From Lentisphaeria bacterium (GTDB lineage: Bacteria; Verrucomicrobiota; Lentisphaeria; Victivallales; UBA1829): a stretch of 64,000 nucleotides of DNA. The translations under genes were made by a program, and so were the position numbers. The stretch covers positions 4,240 through 68,239 of the forward strand of contig JAFTIQ010000019.1 of NCBI GenBank assembly GCA_017456805.1, given 5' to 3'. Shown here piece by piece: positions 25,102 through 33,064 of the stretch. The stretch's first letter is position 1. Each line of letters opens with the position of its first letter. The notes beneath the pieces were generated by a model that searched no databases, had not been told where the DNA came from, and saw nothing but the letters and a program-made list of their open reading frames with translations.

Positions 25102-27443
25102 AATTTCACCTCGATCCGTTCTCCTTTACGGAATGTTCCTTTCCAGAGAAGCAAATGCTCCTCCGGGTTCCAAATCAGTTCAAAATCATTATCTTCCCGG
25201 GCTTTCCAGATTGGATCGCTCTCTGCATAAAAATGGATTACAGAGTGCCGGTCGGCATCAACAGTAAAGCTGAGAGATCTGTTTTCATACTTCAAGTCAG
25301 AAATCGGCAGATCTTCTGCCTGAAGGAATTGCAGCGGCGCGGAACTGCTGTCGCAACGTTTGAATTCAATCAGGTTTTTCCCTTTTTTCAGGCGATCCGC
25401 CGGAACCTGAAGCGTGCCGGGAAGACAGCTTCCGTTGAGATAGAGCTGCGCAGAATCTCCGGTTCCGGAAACTTCAATATCGCAGATCGATCCATTCATG
25501 CACAACGCTTTGATTTTTCGTGAGTTGCATCCATTCGCAGGGAGATAGTTGATCCCGCCGCGATGATATTCGATTCCGGCGACTCCGCTGACAAGTGCTT
25601 TGATTGCGCCGGTTGCCGAGAAGGTTTGCCACTCAGAAAGCTGGTTCTGATCACCCGGACAGCCGGTGAAGTTGAAGGTCTCCACAGCGGTTCCGGTCTC
25701 ACCGTATTTTTTCAGATAAGCCGCCATGACCCGGTCAGCTTCAGAAGGGAATCCGCCCATACGGGCAAGTTTACATTCGTGACCCAAGTGCTGGTTCATG
25801 TGACAGGAATGCCACATTTCGCAAGGGATTTTGCTGTCCAGCGGCACAGCTCTGTGTCCGGTCGTATGGTAAAGTTTTGCTGCCTGAAACCGGGCGAGAT
25901 TTTTGATGACCTGCTGAAGCAGCTCTTTCCCGTGAGTGTAATCCAATCCCAGTGTATTGGTATTCTGATAAACATCGATTTCGGGTTTTAATTCGCTTGT
26001 GACAGCCTGGCGCAGATATTCGTCCTGACGGTGATAGAAAACATCCAGATAATGAGCCGCAACTTTCTCTGCCTGCGCTCCATATCGTTCTGCATCAGAG
26101 AGTTCGCCAAGATCCAGCGCAATATTTCTCATGCACTGGAGGGAGTTATGCCACCAGCTGTTGGTACAGCAGGCGAAGAACTCTCCGGAAAAACCTGCCT
26201 GAAGAGAATTATCATTTCCAACGCTGTAACGTGTTGGGAACAAACCGGTTCCGTCATGAGCCCGTTTTATGAAATTATCATAGACCGGCTTTAACCTGTC
26301 GTAGATCTCCCGTTCAAAGGCAGGGTCATTGTCAAACCCGAGAATTTCATTCAATACCATCGGGAGCTGTAATCCGACCCATTCATAACATTCTATCCCA
26401 TAGCATGTTGTGATATACCGAAGAGCTTTTTTTGCGATTTCCGGATATCCCAGCATGAGGAAATCCCGGATGGGGTAGACATGATCCCACATGGCGAAGA
26501 AACCGTATTTGCTTGCGGCGGCTTTGATGGCACATTCTTTTTCGTTTTCGCCGATCAGCATGGCAAATTGCCATTGACGGTAATCCTTTGCGAAATCGGA
26601 TGCCAGTTCCATTCCTTCAAAGTCCAGCGCGAAACCGGATTCCGGGAATGGATCCGGTATTACGGCTTCCGTGCAGATCTGTTTTGCCAGAGCAACTGCT
26701 TCGTTCCGGTCGAAGGAAATGCCGAAACCCAGCCTTAAACGTTCTGTTTTTTCCGGGCAATCCATTTCCAGAAGCCAGTAGGGATCTTCTTCGCTCAAAG
26801 AGCATTTCTGATTTCCGGTGACAGCAAGATAGACGCTGCGTTCCTTCCAGAGATCTTTCCGGCTCAGCTCCATGACGAAGGCATTTTCTTTTTCGGAAAA
26901 TACGGCGGAAAGGAGTTTCTGTTCGACTTTTGTATCATCCGGAAAGGGGATTTTCTCGGAAATCCCCATTTTTCTCAAATCTTCGCTTGAGAACCGGCAG
27001 TGGGATTTCCAGCTTCCCACCACCTGATTTTTCATTGTTTTCAAAGTTCCTTCCGGAACATTGGTTTTCCGCATCATAACGGAGAAGGGATGATTGGAAA
27101 AGGGTTTGAATTCCATGCTGAAACAATTCTGTTTCATGCGGAGAGAGGACCGTTCAGAAAGGAATCCGTTTGGGAACCATTCGCTGTCAGCGGGGACAAA
27201 ATCCCGGCGCAATCCGTTGTCATCTTCCTGGAAGAAATTTACTGCCGGAGCCATTCTCTGCGAGGCGAACAGAGTTCTGCTGAAAAACTGGACTGCATGA
27301 CGGTCCGGATAATTTTTTCCTTCGAACTCCCGGATCTCGTACCATCCGATCTGATCCAGGTTTCCATAACGTTCTACTCTCAGTGAGAGAGTTCCGTTGG
27401 TAAATGCACGGAACTCTGTCGGGAATTCTCCCGTTCTTTTCAT
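25098..27443 (-). CDS. Unassigned glycoside hydrolase, predicted (alpha/alpha)6 fold
   Basis: A 781-residue cytoplasmic protein. The N-terminal third is beta-rich. The middle (about residues 285-640) is helical, with repeated Trp/Asp/Glu-rich segments typical of six-hairpin glycosidases: MWDHVYPIRDFLMLGYPE, YEWVGLQLPMVLNEILGF, EMWHSCHMNQHLGHE. The C-terminal 140 residues are a beta-sandwich with GTGDSAQLYLNG. The likely acid/base residues are the conserved Asp and Glu in these segments. I cannot match it to a numbered GH family by eye. It lies 18 bp after a phosphomannomutase and is coupled to an SGNH esterase, so a glycan that yields hexose phosphates is a plausible substrate. Confidence 0.65.
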   Translation of the reverse strand: MKRTGEFPTEFRAFTNGTLSLRVERYGNLDQIGWYEIREFEGKNYPDRHAVQFFSRTLFASQRMAPAVNFFQEDDNGLRRDFVPADSEWFPNGFLSERSSLRMKQNCFSMEFKPFSNHPFSVMMRKTNVPEGTLKTMKNQVVGSWKSHCRFSSEDLRKMGISEKIPFPDDTKVEQKLLSAVFSEKENAFVMELSRKDLWKERSVYLAVTGNQKCSLSEEDPYWLLEMDCPEKTERLRLGFGISFDRNEAVALAKQICTEAVIPDPFPESGFALDFEGMELASDFAKDYRQWQFAMLIGENEKECAIKAAASKYGFFAMWDHVYPIRDFLMLGYPEIAKKALRYITTCYGIECYEWVGLQLPMVLNEILGFDNDPAFEREIYDRLKPVYDNFIKRAHDGTGLFPTRYSVGNDNSLQAGFSGEFFACCTNSWWHNSLQCMRNIALDLGELSDAERYGAQAEKVAAHYLDVFYHRQDEYLRQAVTSELKPEIDVYQNTNTLGLDYTHGKELLQQVIKNLARFQAAKLYHTTGHRAVPLDSKIPCEMWHSCHMNQHLGHECKLARMGGFPSEADRVMAAYLKKYGETGTAVETFNFTGCPGDQNQLSEWQTFSATGAIKALVSGVAGIEYHRGGINYLPANGCNSRKIKALCMNGSICDIEVSGTGDSAQLYLNGSCLPGTLQVPADRLKKGKNLIEFKRCDSSSAPLQFLQAEDLPISDLKYENRSLSFTVDADRHSVIHFYAESDPIWKAREDNDFELIWNPEEHLLLWKGTFRKGERIEVKL

Positions 27444-27461
27444 CCCTTGTTCTCCGTTGTG

Positions 27462-28793
27462 TTATCCGCGGATGATCTTCAGGAGTTCATCCCGGCGTTT
27501 TTCCATATCTTCTTTCTTTTCCGCTTCCACGATCAGACGCAGCAGAGGCTCTGTGTTGGAACAGCGGATGTTGAACCACCAGTCTTTGTATTCCACGGAG
27601 ATTCCATCCAGTTCAAAGAGATTTCCATCTGCATAATCGTTTTTGATTTTTGCCAGAATGGGGGCGACATCTGCCACTTTGGAGTTGATTTCACCGCTGG
27701 AGAAATATTTCCGCAGAGGCGCAACAAGTTCGCTGACTTTCTGATTCTTTTTGCAGATGAGATTTGCCAGTTTGATGACTGCAAGTCCCTGAGATTCAGC
27801 GACAAAGTTTTCTTTGAAATAGTAATGTCCGGAAAGCTCTCCGGCAAAGACTGCATTGTTTTCCCGCATCTGCTGTTTGATGAAGGCATGCCCCACTCTG
27901 GACATCAGGGCGCGGCCGCCGTTTTCTTCAATACATTCGCGGACAGCCCGGCTGCTTCTCAAGTCATAGAGAATGGTTGTTTTTTCTCCGTTGGCAGCGG
28001 GTTCGCTCAGAATATCCTGGGCGATGAGCGCCGTAAAGAGATCCATGGGAATAATTTCTCCCTTGTCATCCACAAAACCGCAGCGGTCGGCATCACCATC
28101 GAATGCAGCACCGAAATCAGCCCCGACTTCCACCACTTTTTTGCGGATCGCATCCAGTGTTTCTGTATGCAGCGGATTGGCTTCATGATTGGGGAAGGTT
28201 CCATCCAGTTCCCGGTACATGGGAACGATTTCAAAGAGATCTTCGATTCCGGCGATTTCATAGGAACCCATTGCATTGGCAAAATCTGCCACGACTTTCA
28301 ATTTACGATCCATTTTGGCATAGCTGCGGAGGAATTTTTTGTAATCCGCACTGATATCATAAGTGGAGATCGTTCCTTTTACTGCAGAGACGGGGAAGTT
28401 GTTTTCTTCCACAAGTTTCTGAATATCAGCGATCCCGGTTGCTCCGCTGATGGGAACATCATCTTTCCGGCAGAGTTTGAAACCGTTCCATTCCCGGGTA
28501 TTGTGGGAGGCGGTGATCATGATACTGCCATCTGCATTCAGGACCCCGTTTGCATGATATGTCTGAGGGGTTGAGCAAAGTCCGAGATCCACCACATCGC
28601 AGCCCTGTTCTGTGATCCCTTTTGCCAGGGCATTGAAGAGAGGAACAGAGTGGGGTCGCATATCTCTTCCGATCACAACTTTTTTTGCGCCGAGAAACGT
28701 GACAAATGCGCGGCCGATCTTTTCAGCCATTTCTTCGTTCAGCTGTTCCGGGTAGATCCCGCGAATGTCGTATGCCTTAAAAATTCCGGACAT
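27462..28793 (-). CDS. Phosphomannomutase/phosphoglucomutase
   Basis: Alpha-D-phosphohexomutase that interconverts mannose (or glucose) 1- and 6-phosphate; 443 residues, usual length. The phosphoserine loop MITASHNTREWNGFK puts the active Ser at about residue 96. The metal loop DGDADRCGF is at about 237-245, and the sugar-binding loop is GELSGHYYF. The C-terminal RCSNTEPLLRL phosphate-binding segment is present. It belongs to the AlgC/ManB-type bifunctional branch, but specificity cannot be read from these motifs. GAAGGAG precedes the ATG. It is the first gene of an operon with a glycosidase and an SGNH esterase. Confidence 0.92.
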   Translation of the reverse strand: MSGIFKAYDIRGIYPEQLNEEMAEKIGRAFVTFLGAKKVVIGRDMRPHSVPLFNALAKGITEQGCDVVDLGLCSTPQTYHANGVLNADGSIMITASHNTREWNGFKLCRKDDVPISGATGIADIQKLVEENNFPVSAVKGTISTYDISADYKKFLRSYAKMDRKLKVVADFANAMGSYEIAGIEDLFEIVPMYRELDGTFPNHEANPLHTETLDAIRKKVVEVGADFGAAFDGDADRCGFVDDKGEIIPMDLFTALIAQDILSEPAANGEKTTILYDLRSSRAVRECIEENGGRALMSRVGHAFIKQQMRENNAVFAGELSGHYYFKENFVAESQGLAVIKLANLICKKNQKVSELVAPLRKYFSSGEINSKVADVAPILAKIKNDYADGNLFELDGISVEYKDWWFNIRCSNTEPLLRLIVEAEKKEDMEKRRDELLKIIRG

Positions 28794-28887
28794 GGTTCAA
28801 TCTCCTTCTCTGGTTGTTTGCAATGTTCGTTGAGATAATGTTTTTTTTGTTTCCGGTCAAAATTTCCGGAATGAAAAATTTCGTATT

Positions 28888-28916
28888 ACATTACCTCACT
28901 TACGGTCATTTTTCAA
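28888..28916 (-). promoter_or_regulatory. Promoter of the phosphomannomutase operon, with an ATTACCTCA half-site
   Basis: Minus-strand TTGAAA (28911-28916), 17-bp spacer, TAATGT (28888-28893). The -35 overlaps the end of the upstream galactosidase gene. ATTACCTCA at 28890-28898 covers the -10 and equals one arm of the palindrome at 62714-62734. Confidence 0.5.
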
Positions 28917-30552
28917 GTTGAAACTGTCGTATTTTCCGCATTTTTCCATTGAAAAGATTCCCTGTTCCGGTAATTTTTCCACATTCCGAAGTCTGGAGTA
29001 TTTCCGTTTCCGGAGAGCTGACGGATTCAATCGTATTTCCGGAGAACTCCAATTCCGAAACAGAATGAGCTTTGAGAACCGGAGAAGGATCTTTTATCCG
29101 GAAACAATTGTCATGCACTTTTACCGTTCCGTGATAGAAGAATCCCGGCACTTTCCGGGGAATGACCGGATCAATATTTACAGGGACGGCATCTTTCTGA
29201 AGGTAGGCGCAATAATCAAAGATGTTCCCCCTGATTTCCAGTTCTCTGACCGGACCGGATTCGTACCAGTAATTAGCATCGCCGGAAATGTAGATCCCGT
29301 TCCCGGGAGAATGGATTCTGTTGTTTTCGATCAATCCGCGTTTTGCCCCGGAAAGAAGGATCCCTCTGGACATGTTATTTGCCATGTCGTTGCCGGAAAC
29401 GATAACCTCCATATCTGCCGAACGCAGGACTCTTGCGATATCCCCATTCTCATATTCCGGCGGCAGCGGTTCGGCAAGTTCCAGACAATAAAGCTGTTTT
29501 GTTCCGGGCTGAAATCCTTTGCAGCGGATCCGGGCATACGCCTGCATGGTTTCTGCTTTGACAAGTTCCAGAATATCTCCCGGTTTCCCGTTCCACAAAC
29601 CGAACTGCTGAAAATGACAAGCCTCAAGAAGCAGGTATTCTCCGGATCGTTTCAGCCTGCGGTACATGCCGTGAACATTGACCGCATCGTCAAGTGTCTG
29701 GTGAAACGTGCTGTTTCTGATCTCGATCCTGCCCTCACATTCGGAGAAATGCACTGCATCGTCGGTAACGGAAAGATCCCGTCCCTCAGATGGGACAACT
29801 GAGATATGATCCAATGAAATATTTCTGGAATTCTGCCCGACAACTGCCATTCCCTCTGCGTGGTGGACCGTGATGTGTTCTATCAGAATATCCTCGCTTT
29901 TGTCGATGAGAAATGCGGGGGTATGCCGTGCCTGATGACGGAGAATCAGGTTCGGCTGATCTGTTTTCATCCCTACCGGAACCCGCAGGAGTTCGTGTTC
30001 CTTTTCACAAATCAGATCTCTGTTCGGAACATGATATCCGCATACATCTGCGATCTCTCCGGACTCCCGGTTGTAAGCAGTGAAAATCACTTTTCCGCTG
30101 AGTGCATCCAAACCGTCATTGAAAACAAGAAACTTTCCGTTTTCGATTGTCCAGTTCCCGGGGATCCTCAGAAGCGAACTTTTTCCATCACTTTCCAGCA
30201 ATTCCGATTCAAAGTGAAACGGTGTGGCAAAGTCAATGGAAATCCCGGAGATTGAGATATTCCGGCATTCCTCCAGAACGAACGGAAGCAATCTTCCGTG
30301 GAAAATAAATTTTGCATCGTCTCCGCGCAGTTTGAGGTCCTTTTGAAAACAGAGGGGAAAGACGATCTGTTTTACACTCTCATCATTGTTGGAAATAAAG
30401 CAGTGCTGAAGCTTTGTTCCGCTGTAAAAATGATAGGTTCCCCGGGGGAAGAAAATTTCAGAATCTCCATTGAGTTGAGCCGTTTTCAAGGCATCAGCCC
30501 ATGCCGCGGATGAATCAAAAGAAACATCGGAATGATGTTGTACAGTTACCAT
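28906..30552 (-). CDS. GH110-like alpha-1,3-galactosidase (parallel beta-helix)
   Basis: A 548-residue right-handed parallel beta-helix enzyme. Features shared with GH110 alpha-galactosidases (blood-group B and linear alpha-1,3-galactose) are IFHGRLLPFVLEECRNISISGISIDF, the acidic TDDAVHFS (about 262-269) and LDDAVNVHG (about 286-294), and the repeated N-N-R/N-I helix rungs near the C-terminus. There is no signal peptide, unlike most GH110 enzymes, so it probably acts on imported oligosaccharides. AAGGA precedes the start. It is the last gene of a six-gene operon, 9 bp after the metallo-hydrolase. Family assignment is by motif layout, not by search. Confidence 0.72.
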   Translation of the reverse strand: MVTVQHHSDVSFDSSAAWADALKTAQLNGDSEIFFPRGTYHFYSGTKLQHCFISNNDESVKQIVFPLCFQKDLKLRGDDAKFIFHGRLLPFVLEECRNISISGISIDFATPFHFESELLESDGKSSLLRIPGNWTIENGKFLVFNDGLDALSGKVIFTAYNRESGEIADVCGYHVPNRDLICEKEHELLRVPVGMKTDQPNLILRHQARHTPAFLIDKSEDILIEHITVHHAEGMAVVGQNSRNISLDHISVVPSEGRDLSVTDDAVHFSECEGRIEIRNSTFHQTLDDAVNVHGMYRRLKRSGEYLLLEACHFQQFGLWNGKPGDILELVKAETMQAYARIRCKGFQPGTKQLYCLELAEPLPPEYENGDIARVLRSADMEVIVSGNDMANNMSRGILLSGAKRGLIENNRIHSPGNGIYISGDANYWYESGPVRELEIRGNIFDYCAYLQKDAVPVNIDPVIPRKVPGFFYHGTVKVHDNCFRIKDPSPVLKAHSVSELEFSGNTIESVSSPETEILQTSECGKITGTGNLFNGKMRKIRQFQLEK

Positions 30553-30561
30553 AAAAAATCC

Positions 30562-31320
30562 TTAAAGTTCAAGTTTTGATCCATCCCGTGCGACCAGAAC
30601 AGGAAATGGGAGCCCTGATACAGCATCTTCCAGAATCTTTTCTTTTCCATCGGTCCAGAGCGGTCCGATATGATTGAAGACAAATTGTTTGATGGGGAAC
30701 TTTGCGATCCGTTCCAGAAATGCTTCCAGACGATAGCCCACATGAGTTGCTTCGCAGACACAGAGATCCAGCGGTTTTTCCGGATCGATTTCCGGGAAAT
30801 CATGAAAATCTCCGGTCAAATCCCCGGTATGCAGGATCCGGCAGGAATCCGTTTCCAGAAGAAATGCATAGCTGGGTGCATTGATGGCTTTGATGTGTTC
30901 CGTTGGAATGCAGCTCACTTTCACGCCCTTTTTGTTCCAGGTAAAATCAGGATTCAATCCAGTGTAACAGACTTTTTCCTGCCGGATATAAGCGTTTGCT
31001 GCATTCATCCAGTTCCGGAAATCTTCAACAGCCGATTCTTCCGGAAAAAGAAGTTCTGTCTGTCTGGAATCATCGGGATACTTCATGAGATAATGAACGA
31101 GTGCAGGCAATCCGCCCACATGATCGATATGCATGTGAGAGAGGAATACCGCATCCAGACTGGAAGGCTGGATCCCTTCTCTGACGAGCAGCCCCGTAAC
31201 GGGTTCTCCCGCATCGATCAGGAGGGAACAATCCCCGAGCCGGTAAAGCGTGCTGGAACAAAAACGGGTCAGCGTGGGATCCCCGTGACTGGTCCCGAGA
31301 AAAATCACAGAGTTTTTCAT
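30562..31320 (-). CDS. Metallo-beta-lactamase-fold hydrolase (RNase Z-like branch)
   Basis: A 252-residue cytoplasmic metallo-hydrolase. The HxHxDH zinc motif is SHMHIDHVGG (His62, His64, Asp66, His67), followed by PTEH and HTGDLTGDF for the second metal and FNHIGP near the C-terminus. It starts FLGTSHGDP, like RNase Z/arylsulfatase-type proteins. It is 7 bp downstream of a small secreted protein gene and 9 bp upstream of the galactosidase. A phosphodiesterase or sulfatase/lactonase role in sugar processing is possible, but the substrate is unknown. Confidence 0.8.
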   Translation of the reverse strand: MKNSVIFLGTSHGDPTLTRFCSSTLYRLGDCSLLIDAGEPVTGLLVREGIQPSSLDAVFLSHMHIDHVGGLPALVHYLMKYPDDSRQTELLFPEESAVEDFRNWMNAANAYIRQEKVCYTGLNPDFTWNKKGVKVSCIPTEHIKAINAPSYAFLLETDSCRILHTGDLTGDFHDFPEIDPEKPLDLCVCEATHVGYRLEAFLERIAKFPIKQFVFNHIGPLWTDGKEKILEDAVSGLPFPVLVARDGSKLEL

Positions 31321-31327
31321 GCTGCGG

Positions 31328-31840
31328 TCACTCTTCCGTCACTTTGATATTCTTGAAATTCATGTCAACAATATAATCTTCGAACTGATGCAGAATGACT
31401 TTGAACGCCACTGTTCCTTCCGGGAACTGGAATTTTCCATCGGGGATCTTGCCTTCAAAAGTCAGCCAGAAATTCCGGACCTGATTATGATTGTTGCCGG
31501 CAACGCGGTCATTGAACGGGCTTGCGCCGATGTATTGCCGCTTCAATTCTTTTCCGGAAGCATCCACGGGAATGATCCCGAACCGGATATTTCCAAGCGG
31601 ACAATAGAGTTTCAGTTTGAAATCCCCATAGATCCGGTATGTCTTTCCGGGATTGACTTTGATCTTTGTCCGGGAGATCAGCACGTACTGATCCTTATTG
31701 GTATCGAAAAGTCCGTCTTTACAGGAGACTTTTCTCAATGCCCCTACCCAGTCTTTCATTGATTTTGCTTCAAAGACGACTTGTTCTGCAGCAGAGAGTG
31801 CAACAGAAACGAACAGCATAAATATTGCGAGATATTTCAT
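31328..31840 (-). CDS. Small secreted beta-sandwich protein of unknown function
   Basis: A 170-residue exported protein: signal peptide about residues 1-17 (ending VALSAAE), then a beta-rich domain. The domain has the pattern ISRTKIKVNPGKTYRIYGDFKL and ends YIVDMNFKNIKVTE, the usual start and end of carbohydrate-binding-like jelly rolls. No catalytic motif is visible. AAGGTG precedes the start. It lies in the pseudopilin-led operon between the Asp-box protein and the metallo-hydrolase, and probably binds glycan. Confidence 0.65.
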   Translation of the reverse strand: MKYLAIFMLFVSVALSAAEQVVFEAKSMKDWVGALRKVSCKDGLFDTNKDQYVLISRTKIKVNPGKTYRIYGDFKLKLYCPLGNIRFGIIPVDASGKELKRQYIGASPFNDRVAGNNHNQVRNFWLTFEGKIPDGKFQFPEGTVAFKVILHQFEDYIVDMNFKNIKVTEE

Positions 31841-31856
31841 TTTTCACCTTATGAAG

Positions 31857-33056
31857 TTAAGAGTTTTCTTTTTTTACGATCCCGTACATGGGGAAGAATA
31901 TATCATCCAGCCAGATGTTCCGGTCACGTTTTTTCTGTTCAAACAAAGCCTGATCGAACGGTTTGCCCGGAGCTTTGCTGATGATTCTGTTCAAGTAGGA
32001 AGAGTAATCACAAATTGATCCGTTCATGATATCTTCTTCCGTGATCTGAGCCATGCGGATTTCTTTGGAAGTGATTCTGCCGCAGTCGTAAATGACAAAA
32101 ATCCTGCCGTCTCCGGCTTGAACAACATCCGGATAAGAGATCGTTCCCCAATCTTCCGCAATGGCAGAATCCAGCGGCATGGAATATTTCCATGTTGCAC
32201 CGTCATCTTCAGAAAGTTTGGCACAAAGATCCGTCCGCATGGTTGAAGAGTTGTTATGGATCAGCAGAACCCGTCCGGAGTTCAAACGTTTCAGGAAGAA
32301 GCGGGAATTTGCGCCGGGAATACCGGTAAATTCTCCGGAAGTCCACTCTGTTCCTGCAAGATCTTTACAGGTGCATTGTGCGATGAAACCGCTCCGGTCG
32401 CGGGCAAACATCAGAAGCGAGTGATCCTTCCGTTCAAGAATCATTGCTTCATCGAATTGCATCTCTTCTTTTTTCAGGACAGCTGCACGTTTTCCGGCTT
32501 CGCAGCGTTCCCAGGTTTTCCCCTGATCTTTGCTGCGGGAGTAACGGTAGTTCTGAGATGACCAGTCATAAGCACACAGCAGCCAGTCTCCGTTGGAAAG
32601 AACTGTGGGCTGAGTCCGGAGAAAACCTTGAGAAACAAAGAATGGTTCCTGCCATTCCGGCGTTTCAGCATCCGGATCATTGCAAACGGCTGCCCAGAGC
32701 GCCAGATGATCCGGATCTGTGATCTGCATGTTCTCCCTCAGATATCTCTGGGTGATAAACATCCACATTCTGTCCAGAGGATCCAGCCAGAGCTGAATAT
32801 CAATCGCCACAAAACCGTTTTCCGGTTCGCTGGGAACGACTGCCACCGGCTTTGACCAGCTCCAGCCGTCATCATCGCTCCGGATCAGAAGATTGTAATT
32901 TTCCAGATCAGGCTCCCCGACACCGCCGGAATACCAGCCGGCGTAGAGCCGCCCTTTCTTCGTCCGGAGGAGCGTCGGGCATCCCTGCCAGAAACGGTAT
33001 TTTGTATCAAATTCCGCCCCGGGATTCAAATTCAGATGGATCGGTTGAACGCTCAT
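31857..33056 (-). CDS. Asp-box (BNR) sialidase-like beta-propeller enzyme
   Basis: A 399-residue six-bladed propeller protein with no signal peptide. Three Asp-boxes are visible: RSDDDGWSWSKP, RSKDQGKTWERC and LSEDDGATWKYS. An N-terminal FWQGCPTLLRTKKGRLYAGWYSGG resembles the sialidase Arg/Pro start, and there is a late ISYPDVVQAGDGRIFVIYDCGR. These mark the exo-alpha-sialidase superfamily, which also contains non-sialidase glycosidases. The start at 33056 has GAGGCAGGAT upstream; the longer frame would run inside the DUF4838 gene. It follows the DUF4838 stop by 8 bp. Confidence 0.8.
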   Translation of the reverse strand: MSVQPIHLNLNPGAEFDTKYRFWQGCPTLLRTKKGRLYAGWYSGGVGEPDLENYNLLIRSDDDGWSWSKPVAVVPSEPENGFVAIDIQLWLDPLDRMWMFITQRYLRENMQITDPDHLALWAAVCNDPDAETPEWQEPFFVSQGFLRTQPTVLSNGDWLLCAYDWSSQNYRYSRSKDQGKTWERCEAGKRAAVLKKEEMQFDEAMILERKDHSLLMFARDRSGFIAQCTCKDLAGTEWTSGEFTGIPGANSRFFLKRLNSGRVLLIHNNSSTMRTDLCAKLSEDDGATWKYSMPLDSAIAEDWGTISYPDVVQAGDGRIFVIYDCGRITSKEIRMAQITEEDIMNGSICDYSSYLNRIISKAPGKPFDQALFEQKKRDRNIWLDDIFFPMYGIVKKENS

Positions 33057-33064
33057 ATCCTGCC

